From Amaranthus tricolor (taxonomy: Eukaryota > Streptophyta > Magnoliopsida > Caryophyllales > Amaranthaceae), in the NCBI RefSeq assembly GCF_026212465.1, contig NC_080061.1, positions 19,950,141 through 20,014,140 of the forward strand: 64,000 bases of DNA, in the 5' to 3' direction. Shown here in pieces: positions 11,817-21,800 of this stretch. Position 1 is the first letter of the stretch. Each line of letters opens with the position of its first letter. The notes under the pieces are model-generated. The model did not search any database and had not been told where the DNA came from. It was given only the letters and a program-made list of their open reading frames with translations. Both the position numbers and the translations under genes were made by a program.

Positions 11817-12816
11817 CTACCCACCCGGTTGTTGACTCCCACTCTCTTTCTTGATGTAGCATTCATACTCCCTATGTCCCCTCTTGTGGCAAAAAATTAC
11901 ATTCAACTAAATTCCCATCACAATCCTTTCCAGGATGGTTTTCCTTGCATCTCCTACAGAAATACTTCCTTTCATTGCCATCTCGATCCAGCAATGGCTT
12001 AGCAGACTTCGCATCTCCCCTAAACCCAGAATTTGTACTAGACCTACTTCCCTGAAAATTTCCGAAGGTTCTAGCTTTCTTCTGATAAAAGTCCGACGAA
12101 CTCCCTGATGTCTAGCCTGCAATCTGCTTCCTCTTCTCAGGGACCTTACCCTTCTCTTTTTCCTTCTCTTTCCTCAGAATATTCCCTATTTGAGACGCAC
12201 GCTTGTACATCTGTTCCAGGGTATTATAGCGGTCGCTCTCAATATGTTTTTAAATATCATATGACAATCCCAGTTCAAATCGCTGCATTTTTTTCTCCTC
12301 GGTGGGAACATCGTCAGGACAGTACTGAATATATTCCATAAACTTTCGGTAATATTCATCAACAGTCATGTCTCCCATCTCCAAACGAGCGAACTCGTTT
12401 GACTTATCTTTTCTCACGTGCAAAGGGTAGAATTTATCTCGCATAGCCCTTTTAAATAAAACCCAATTAAGGACTCCATCAACTTGTTCTAGTAACTCAG
12501 ATCTACTGTTTGCCCACCAATAGTCGGCTTCACCAACTAAATAAAACGCAGCCTGGTTGACCTTCAGTTCCTCTAGGCATCCAACTACATCAAAAAGTTT
12601 GTCAAATTCCCTTAACCAGAGCTCGAGTTTCGATGGTTCCCTCTTACCATTGAAAGTTGAGGGTTTGCTCTGACTGATCCTCTTACTCATTTTAGATGCT
12701 AATTCCGACATAGACCTCTCTCATGGTGCGCTTACACTTGATAATGCTTTCACCAGATCTCTTAGCGTACGGTTAGCATCATTTCTAGACAGTCTCTTTC
12801 TTGACAAAGGAGGCAT
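11817..12816 (-). pseudogene. Gag: retrotransposon gag domain plus two zinc knuckles
   Basis: Gag most likely starts at the ATG at 12814-12816 (MPPLSRKRLSR). The core at 12250-12711 contains FYLVGEADYWW, WVLFKRAMRDKFYP and MTVDEYYRKFMEY, typical of the Retrotrans_gag capsid domain. A basic region follows, then zinc knuckles at about 11,918-11,960 (YFCRRCKENHPGKDC, spacing CX2CX3HX4C) and 11,859-11,901 (CNFCHKRGHREYEC, canonical CX2CX4HX4C). The second knuckle lies one base out of frame, after a T run at about 11,893. In-frame stops occur at TGA 12721-12723, TAA 12250-12252 and TAG 12112-12114. Gag would package the RNA and build the particle, but this copy cannot give full-length protein. Confidence 0.88.
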
Positions 12817-12822
12817 CTTATT

Positions 12823-13565
12823 TTAACGCCAAGCGTCCCAAGTGTCAGCACTCTCATCATAGCTTGCTAAGTCAAAGTCCTCATTATTTGCATCTTCCCC
12901 AGAATCAGAGCTGGAGTTCGAGTGCGCATCTTCTGATTCACTATCACTATTCCTAGGGTGGTCTATTGGTACTTTCTGCACGTCTTCTTCGGGATCCTCT
13001 TCATCTGAGCAACCCCGATCAAACCCAGTCCCATATCCATACAGATCATAATGCGACCCCCAATTCCTTCTCTCATCTTCGCTGGAAATCTCTATATAAG
13101 TAGGTGGTTCCCGCAAAGAATCCCACATTTCAATATCACTCTTAGACTGAATCTCGGGTTCCACTCGTGGCAGATTAGGTAAGATCCGTTCTTCCATTGA
13201 TTTCGCAGTTAGTTCAGATTCATACCCTAAGTTGAGTTCTCCCCCTTCCATGGGTCCTTCCTCTTCTAGGGGTTCTTCTCGATGATTATCCTCACAAGCT
13301 TCCCCCTGTGTAAGTTCTACTCCCTTCCTAGCCTCGGATAAATGATACAACCTATTTAGGTCCAGCTCTAAGTTGTAACATACCCTTTCGGCTTTTGTTT
13401 TAACCATCAGCATCCTTTCCCTATAATCCCGGATACTTTCACCATTCTTATCCTCCAAATATCATTATTAGAGACTTCTCTCCAGACAGTCTCTGGGTTA
13501 AACATCGGCGTTTCCCTAGAGTCACTGGGGGTGTGCGATTCCACAGGTGTTTTTCCCTTATTCAT
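12823..13565 (-). pseudogene. Acidic ORF of unknown function between PBS and gag
   Basis: I do not recognise this product. Reading starts at an ATG at 13563-13565 (MNKGKTPVESHT) and ends with TWDAWR and TAA at 12823-12825, about 247 codons, with one apparent frameshift near 13,460 between SNNDI and EDKNGESIRDYRERM. The N-terminal third is mixed-charge and looks helical (AERVCYNLELDLNRLYHL). The rest is very acidic and Ser-rich (CSDEEDPEEDV, DSESEDAHSNSSSDSGED). It has no Cys-His motif or membrane segment. The gag ATG lies 7 bp beyond the stop in the same frame (TAA AAT AAG ATG), so it could be a separate ORF or an N-terminal gag extension cut by one stop. Leader ORFs before gag are known in some plant gypsy lineages such as Ogre; homology is untested. 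Confidence 0.6.
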
Positions 13566-13717
13566 ATTTCCTGATTCTACACGGAAGAACAAAAATAAAA
13601 CATTACTTATCACATAGCAACATACAACACAAACACATATCAACAAATTTACGTCCTAAGGACTACTTCCCAACTCTCTACTAAGGTTGTTTATTCCATT
13701 ATCATCTGAGGAACGTT

Positions 13718-13730
13718 GGCTCTGATACCA
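13718..13730 (-). promoter_or_regulatory. Primer binding site, initiator methionine tRNA type
   Basis: On the element's strand this reads TGGTATCAGAGCC, two bases after the 5' LTR. It is the common plant PBS complementary to the 3' end of initiator Met-tRNA, where minus-strand cDNA synthesis starts. Its place fixes the orientation and identifies the right-hand repeat as the 5' LTR. Confidence 0.93.
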
Positions 13731-13732
13731 AT

Positions 13733-16324
13733 TGTAACGGTCCGGTTTAAGTGACCCGAAAATCCATATGAAAATACAAATTCCGATTCACTTTTTGGAC
13801 TCCAGAGAAGACTTTTCTCTAGGACCGTCAACGTTCCTTCTATAAAGAAATATAGATTAACAGAAAACAAAACCAATGTGAAAGGTAATAAGTCAGCGGA
13901 AGCTCTAACGTACAACTCGAGAGCCTAGAGGCCTCTAAACAAACTAATCGAAATAGCGGAAGCGAAAAGAAAACTATCTCTTTTGTTACATTAATTCAGA
14001 GTTTCTTTCTACTGATAATTTAATACCAATGGTAAAACATAGTCTTAATTATTACGGTTTCTACGTCGAGATCGCACACCCGACCCCACCTGCAATCAAC
14101 CTACCAGTCATCGTAAGACAACACCAGTAGGTTCCAAAGAAACAACCAATACACGTCAGAGACTTCATACAAATATCAATCAGGTTGAATACAAGCAGAA
14201 AGTTCATCCTAGCATGCATAGGCTCTACACATTTTTATTAATTAATCTCAACTTGTAACGTTGCCCGTCCTGTTCAGATCGTTCAAGTATAAACCATTCA
14301 TTATTAAGTAATTTCAAACTTGTAACGTTGCCCGTCCTGTTCGGGTCGTTGAAGTATAAAACCAATCCATTTGGTGGAATACACTTGGGAGAGCTAATCC
14401 CAAGGCAACCACCGACCTAAGACGTTGCCCGCCCTGTTCGAGTCGCCAAAGGCTAAAGTATGCATACCCCCATGGTGACTGTAATGATCCAAAACTGCCA
14501 TGGGAACAATGATTATAATAATCCAAACCAATACGTTAACTATTTTGGGTAACATAACCAAACGTCAACCCCTTTGGGTGACAAACACATAAATTCACAA
14601 TTTTCAATTAATTATTTCATATTATTTGAGAAGTCTAATCCTTATGTGACTTACAATGACTTGATTAGAAATGAAACAACACTACTTGCACAACCACATA
14701 AACAGTATGGTCTAAGCGTGTACCTTTACGCACTGCAAATAACACTGCTCAAGCACAACCGAAATTTCGCCCTCTTATAAATCGAGGTCCTAAATAACAC
14801 ACACAAAACGACCGCGTATTAGAACGTGTTTACACATTTAATCCACTCCATACTCTAAAATATCACTAAGACTTGATAACTTTTAATTGTTTACATCCAA
14901 ATCCCAATAGTTCCAAATTACAAATTTTGACCAGAAACTTTAAGGGCCATTTCGGACAGATTAGAAAATTCAAATGAAAAATCCGACTTCGCGATTGCGT
15001 TCGAAACGCGTCAATTACCTTGAGGAACCAAATTTCATAATTTCTAACATCCATTTACTATTTTTAATTATTTTAAGCGTTTAACGAGTTTTTAGTGCAA
15101 CGGTGCTTAAAACAACGGAAAATGACTAACGTTTCCGAGTCGGTACCTCTAACGAGGCGGAACAGCTGCTGCCGCCTACATTTATATATTATTATTTTTT
15201 TTTTATTCATTATTATTATTAGTTTATATATACATTATCAACCCTTTTTAAATCTCATGACCAAAATAACTCTTGCAAGGTCACATTCACAAATCTTTCA
15301 AGAGACTTGAAATTTCATAAATTATGATAACTAAATTAAATACTTAATTCTCTTAACAAATTAAATTTTGTAGAGAATTACAAAACTAAATCACCCTTTT
15401 AAATCAAGACACACATATATATAAATATAACACAATCCTTCAAGTAAATCAAATTTTGCTAAAGGATTATTAAACCCTTGGATGACTACATAACTTAATC
15501 CATACCAACTTAATTTCTACTAACAAATTGAAATTTAGTTAGAGAAATTTAACCATAAAAGAAATTTATTTGAATATCAATAAAACTCAATTCTTATAAA
15601 AAATTTAAACTTTGTTAAAGAATATAAATCAAGAACATAACTTAATCCTTTTAACAAAATTAAGGTGTATTAAAGGATTGTTAAAGAAAATTACATAAAA
15701 ATATACTCAATCCTCCTGAAAGTCATAGGATATCATCAGACATAAAATGTAATTCATCTTAGAAAACCTTGTATATAAAATCTATAACTAGCAATTCAAT
15801 TAAACTTACCTCTTTGATCAAAAGATTGAATGGAAGAACAGGAGAACAATTTTTTTTTCTTGAAATGCCGAATAACAAGCCCAAAGGAGAGAATTTTTCT
15901 GATTTTTTTTGTTCAATTGAGAGCTTAGAAGGGTGAAGAAATCAAATGGTTTTCAAAAGGATTAATAGGCAATTAAGGGATGAGCTTAATGTGCCTTAAT
16001 ACACACTTATAAGAGGAGTTACAAGACTCCTCCCATTCCTTCACACAACCGGTCACCCTTCCCCTTCCCTAATCTTTTATTTTTTTAATTAATTGATTAA
16101 TTAATTATATAATTGTCTATTTTTTTTGTTAAAAGCAGAAACGAAATATTACGCAATAACAACGTATGCGATAAAACGCGTTACCGTTAAATAAACTTAG
16201 TTCGTTTCTTATAATTAACCATGTAAAATAATATAATTCAATATTACTTATTTATTTATTTTTTTATACTTTATTTTATTCTATTTTATTTATTTTTAAA
16301 CCCGATAATTTACGGGGTGTTACA
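13733..16324 (-). repeat. 5' LTR of the gypsy element
   Basis: It begins TGTAACGGTCCGG and ends GGTGTTACA on the plus strand. It matches 5428-7991 along its length but keeps a stretch of about 22 bp near 13750-13780 that the other copy lost. As 5' LTR it would hold promoter and RNA start. Several AT-rich TATA-like strings exist (for example around 15222-15234 and 15415-15425), too many to choose one. Confidence 0.95.
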
Positions 16325-16329
16325 ATTTT
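16325..16329. repeat. Right target site duplication (ATTTT) of the gypsy element
   Basis: It directly follows the LTR terminus and equals 5423-5427. The satellite resumes here in mid-monomer with ACACCAAATATTG, in register with the left flank. Confidence 0.95.
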
Positions 16330-19300
16330 ACACCAAATATTGTTGTGTGCCAAGTTTCGGTGCAAACAAACAACGTTTGAATAATATATTTTAAAAATCT
16401 CTAAAACGAAACTTAGCACATAATATCAGGCATATGACTATTGTTTTTGATTCAAACCATTTCAAAACAATAATATATACCAAATAGTTTTGTGTACCAT
16501 GTTTCGTGGAAAACAAACCAAGTTTAAACCACTTTATGCAATAAAGTGACAAAAAGCTTAAAAAACTTCAAAACGCAATTTAGCCCGTAATATAAAGCAT
16601 ATGGCTATTGTTTTCGATTCTAACCATTTCGATAGAATAATATATTTCAATTAGTGTTGTGTGAAAAGTTTCGTGGCAAACAAACCAAGTTTGAACCACA
16701 TTATGTGAGAAAGTGCCAAAAAAGATTTATAAACCTAAAAAAACAAAATTTAGCATGTAATATCAAGCATATGACTATTGTTTTCGTTTCTAACCGTTTC
16801 CAGACAATAATATATATCAAATCGTGATGTGTGCCATTTTTCGTGGCAAACAAACCAAGTTTGAACTACTTTACGCAAGAAAGTGCCAAAAATGCTAAAA
16901 ATAACATAAAAAGCGCTACTTAGCACATACTACCAAGTATATGACTATTGTTTTTAATTTTAACCATTTCAAGACAATATTATATACCAAATAGTGTTGT
17001 GTGCAAAGTTTTGTGGCAAACAAATCAAGTTTGAACCACTTGATGCGAGAAAGTGCCAAAAACGCTTAAAAAACCTCAAAAACGCAACTTAGTACGTGAT
17101 ATCAACCATATGAGTATTGTTTTCGTTTCTAACCATTTCAAAAAAATAATATATACCAAATAGTTTTGTGTGCCATGTTTTGTGGTGAACAAACCAAGTT
17201 TAAACCACTTTTTATGAGAAAGTGCCAAAAAACTTACAATACCTCAAAAACGGAACTTAGCGCGTAATATCAAGCATATGGCTATTGTTTTTGGTTCTAA
17301 CCATTTCAACACAATAATACATACGAAATAGTGATGTGTGCCATTTTTTGTGGCAAACAAACGAAGTTTGAACCACTTTATATAAGAAAGTGCCAAAAAG
17401 CTTAAAAAACCTCAAAAATGCAACTTAGCTAATAATATCAAGCATATGGCTATTGTTTTCGTTTCTAACCATTTCAAGAAAATAATATATACCAAATAGA
17501 GATGTGTGCCATCTTATCGTGGAAAACAAACTAAGTTTGAACAACTTTATGCGAGAAAGTGACAAAAACGCTTAAAAAAACCTAAAAAAACAATTTAACA
17601 TGTAATATCAAGCATATGAGTATTATTTTCGATTCTATCCTTTTCAAATCAATAATATATACAAAATAGTGATGTGTGCAATTTTTCGTGGCAAACAAAC
17701 CAAGTGTGAACCACTTTATGCGAGAAAGTGCCAAAAACACTAAAAAAACCTAAAAAACGAACCCTAGCACACAGTATAAGGCAGATGAACATTGTTTTCG
17801 ATTCTAACCATTTTAAAAAATTATTATACACCAAATAGTTTTCTATGCCATGTTTCGTGGCAAACAAACCAAGTTTGAACCACTTTATGCGAGAAAGCGC
17901 CAAAAAGGTTACAAAACCTAAAAAACGCAACTTAGCACGTAATAACAAGCATATGGCTATTGTTTTCGGTTCTAACCATTTCAACACAATAATATATACC
18001 AACTAGTGATGTGTGCCATTTTTTGTGGCAAACAAACCAAGTTTGAAACACTCTATGCGAGAAAGTGCCAAAAAGATTAAAAAACTCAAAAACGCAACTC
18101 AGCACGTAATATCAAGCATATGGCTATTGTTTTCGAATCAAACCATTTCAACAAAATAATATATACCAAATAGTGATGTGTCCCATTTTTTCGTGGTAAA
18201 CAAACCATGTTTGAACAACTTAATGCGAGAAAGTGACAAAAACACTTAAAAACCTAAAGTAACGCAATTTAGCATGTAATATCAAGCATATGACTATTGT
18301 TTTCGATTCTAACCATTTCAGCACAATAATATATACCAAATAGTGATGTGTGCAATTTTTCGTGGCAGACAATTCAAGTTTGAACCACTTTATACGAGAA
18401 AGTGCCAAAAACATTATAAAAACCTAAAAAACGAACCCAAGCATTTAATATCAAGCATATGAACATTGTTGTCGATTCTAACCATTTCAAAAAATTATTC
18501 TACACCAAATAGTGTTGAGTGCCATGTTTCGTGCCAAACAAACCATGTTTAAACCACTTTATGCGAGAAAGTGCAAAAAAGCTTGAAAAATCTCAAAACT
18601 CAATTCAGCCCGTAATATCAAGCATATGGCTATCGTTTTCGTTTCTAACCATTTTGACAGAATAATATATTCCAAATAGTGTTGTGTGACATGTTTTGTG
18701 GCAAACAAAACCAAGTTTGAACCACTTTATGTGAGAAAGTTCCGAAAAAGCTTTAAAAACCTAAAAAAAATAAAATTTAGCATGTAATATCAAGCATATG
18801 ACTATTGTTTTCGTTTCTAACAATTTCAACAAAATAATATATACCAAATAGTGTTGTGTGCCATGTTTTGTGGCAAACAAACAAAGTTTAAACCACTTTA
18901 TGTAAGATAGTGCCAAAAAGCTTTCAAAACCTAAAAAACGCAACTTAGCACGTAACATCAAGCATATGAGTATTGTTTTCGGTTCTAACCATTTCAATAC
19001 AATGATATATACAAAATAGTAATGTGTGCCATTTTTTGTGGCAAAAAAACCAAGTTTGAACCACTCTATGCGAGAAAGTGCCAAAAAGCTTAAAAAACCT
19101 CAAAAACGCAACTTAGCACGTAACATCAAGCATATGGCTATTGTTTTCGATTCAAACCATTTCAAAAAAATAATATATACCAAATAGTGATGTGTGCCTT
19201 TTTTGTGGTAAACAAACTAGGTTTGAACAGCTTTATGCGAGAAAGTTACAAAAACGCTTTAAAAACCTAAAAAAACGCAATATAGCTTGTAATATCAAGC

Positions 19301-19630
19301 ATATATCCATTGTTTTCGATTCTAAGCATTTCAACACAATAATATACACCAAATAGTGATCTGTGCAATTTTTTGTGGAAAACAAACCAATTTTGAACTA
19401 CTTTATGCGAGAAAATGCCAAAAACGCTAAAAAAAAAGCAAAGAAACGAACCCTACCACATAATATCAAGCATATGAACATTGTTTTCGATTCAAACCAT
19501 TTCAACAAATTATTATACACCAAATAGTATTGTGTGCCATGTTTCGTGGCAAACTAACCAAGTTTAAACCACTTTATGCGAGAAAGTGCTAAAAAGCTTA
19601 AAAACTCTCAAAACGCAATTCAGCCCGTAA
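16330..19630. repeat. Duplicated satellite block, copy 1 (with 5040-5427)
   Basis: Together with the left flank 5040-5427 this matches about 31,000-34,335. Shared diagnostic variants include AAATAGAGATGCGTGCC (5098/31,031), the shortened monomer with ATAATATATTTTAAAAATCT (16,380/31,413) and GTGATGTGTCCCATTTTTTC (18,174/32,879). Compared with the other copy, three monomers are present here (about 17,400-17,930) that copy 2 lacks, and copy 2 has one extra monomer near 32,154. Confidence 0.8.
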
Positions 19631-19640
19631 TATTTTACAC
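19621..19640. repeat. Deletion junction in a satellite monomer
   Basis: CAGCCCGTAATAT runs straight into TTTACACC, skipping about 48 bp including CATATG. The parent sequences end and begin with AATAT, so the join fits a microhomology deletion. Flanking landmarks are 288 bp apart (19,471 and 19,759) instead of about 336. Confidence 0.75.
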
Positions 19641-21720
19641 CAAATATAGCTGTGTGCCATGTTTCGTGGCAAACCAACCACGTTTGAACCTCTTTATGCG
19701 AGAAAGTACCAAAAACGCTTAAAAACCTCAAAAACGCAACTTAGCACGTAATATCAAGCATGTGACTATTGTTTTTGATTCAAACCATTTCAAAACAATA
19801 ATATATACCAAATAGTTTTGTGTACTATGTTTCGTGGAAAACAAACTAAGTTTATACCACTTTACGCAAGAAAGTGCCAAAAAGCTTAAAAAACTTCAAA
19901 ACGCAATTTAGCCCGTAGTATCAGGCATATGGCTATTGTTTTCGATTCTAACCATTTCGATAGAATAATATATTCCAAATAGTGTTGTGTGACATGTTTC
20001 GTGGCAAACAAACCAAGTTTAAACCACTTTATGTGAGAAAGTGCCAAAAAAGCTTAAAAAACCTAAAAAAAATAAAATTTAGCATGTAATATAAAGCATA
20101 TGACTATTTTTTTCGTTTCTAACAATTTCAACACAATAATATATATCAAATCGTGATGTGTGCCATTTTTCGTGGTAAACAAACCATGTTTGAACTATTT
20201 TATGCAAGAAACTGCCAAAAACGCAAAAAAACCTGAAAAGCGCTACTTAGCTCATAATACCAAGTATATGACTATTGTTTTTAATTTTAACCATTTGAAG
20301 ACAATATTATATGTCAAATAGGTTTGTGTGCAAAGTTTCGTGGCAAACAAATAAAGTTTGAACCACTTTATGCGAGAAAGCACCAAAAACGATTAAAAAA
20401 CCTCAAATACGCAACTTAGTACGTAATATCAAGCATATGATTATTGATTTTTATTCTAACCATTTCAACACAATATTATATACCTAATAGTGTTGTATGC
20501 CATGTTTCATGGCAAACAAACCAAGTTTGAGCCACTTTGTGCGATTAAGTGCCAAAAAGCTTAAAAAACCTCAAAAACGCAACTTAGCACGTAATATCAA
20601 CCATATGGCTATTGTTTTTGAGTCTAACCAATTCAACAAAATCATATACACCAAATAGGGATGTGATCCATTTTATGTGGCAAACAAACCAAGTTTGAAC
20701 CACTCTATGCGAGAAAGTGCCAAAAAGTATAAAAATCCTCAAAAACGCATCTTAGCACGTAACATCAAGCATATGACTATTGTTTTCGATTCTAACCATT
20801 TCAACACAGTATTATATACCAAAAAGTGATGTGTGCCATTTTTCGTGGCAAACAAACCAAGTTTGAATCACTTTAAGCAAGAAAGAGTCAAAAACGCTAA
20901 AAAACCTCAAAAATGCAACCTAGCACATAATATCAAGTATATGACTATTATTTTTGATTCTAACCATTTGAACACAATATTTTACACCAAATATTGTTGT
21001 GTGCCAAGTTTCATGGCAAACAAACCACGTTTGAACCACTTTATGCTTGAAAGTACCAAAAACGCTTAAAAACCTCAAAAACGCAACTTAGCTCGTAATA
21101 ACAAGCATATGACTATTGTTTTTCTTTCAAACCAATTCAACACAATAATATATACCAAATAGTGTTGTGTACCATGTTTCGTGGCAAACAAATCAAGTTT
21201 GTACCACTTCATGTGAGAAAGCACCAAAAACGCTTAAAAAACCTCAAAAACGCAACTTAGCACGTATTATCAAGCATATGATTATTGTTTTCGATTATAA
21301 CCATTTCAACACAATATTATATATCTAATAGTGTTGTGTGCCATGTTTCGTGGCAAAAAAACCAATTTTGAGCCATTTTATGCGATAAAGTGCCAAAAAG
21401 CTTTAAAAACCTCACAATCGCAACTTAGCACGTAATATCAACCATATGGCTATAGTTTTTGATTCTAACGATTTCAACAAAATAGTGATGTGTGCCATTT
21501 TTTGTGGCAAACAAACCATGTTTGAACAACTTTATGCAAGAAAGTTACAAAAACGCTTAAAAACCTCAAAAACGCAACTTAGCACGTAATATCAAGCATA
21601 TGACTATTGTTTTTTTATTCAAACCATTTCAAAACAATAATATATACCAAATAGTGTTGTGTACCATGTTTCGAGGCAAACAAACCAAGTTTAAATAACT
21701 TTGTGCGAGAAAGAGCCAAA

Positions 21721-21800
21721 AAGCTTAAAAAACCTCAAGCATATGGCAATTGTTTTCGATTCTAACAATTTCGACAGAATAATATATGCGAGAAAGTACC
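21721..21800. repeat. Doubly deleted satellite monomer
   Basis: Two joins lie 50 bp apart. CCTC meets AAGCATATGG at about 21,736, losing the CGCAATTTAGCCCGTAATAT part, and AATATAT meets GCGAGAAAGTACC at about 21,787, losing the middle of the monomer. Both are flanked by normal monomers. Confidence 0.75.

Larger units (their letters stand above)
5428..16324 (-). mobile_element. Full-length Ty3/gypsy LTR retrotransposon, chromovirus (Tekay/Del-like), non-autonomous
   Basis: The 10,897-bp element has two LTRs of about 2.56 and 2.59 kb, a 5-bp target duplication, an initiator-Met PBS inside the right LTR and a polypurine tract inside the left LTR, so it is transcribed on the minus strand. Internal order is acidic ORF, gag with zinc knuckles, protease, RT, RNase H, integrase, GPY module and chromodomain. 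RT before integrase defines Ty3/gypsy, and GPY plus chromodomain define chromoviruses. Long LTRs and the VLVP-less LVPGT/PISKAPY RT start suggest Tekay/Del rather than CRM. Coding regions carry at least six stops and several frameshifts. By eye the LTRs differ at about 60 positions plus indels (about 2.4%), so it is not a recent insertion. Confidence 0.95.

Noticed and set aside
11814..12341. Plus-strand open frames at 11,814-12,002 and 12,108-12,341, and minus-strand frame 11,907-12,122
   Set aside because: They overlap gag in other frames. The gag frame shows the zinc knuckles, so these are shadows.
15222..15425. TATA-like strings in the 5' LTR as promoter candidates
   Set aside because: The LTR is so AT-rich that several equally good strings exist (15,222-15,234, 15,415-15,425 and others), and there is no transcript evidence to choose.
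5428..16324. CRM-type centromeric retrotransposon
   Set aside because: The very long LTRs, the extra leader ORF and a standard chromodomain with YPHLF ending fit Tekay/Del better than the CRM lineage; no CR motif was recognised.
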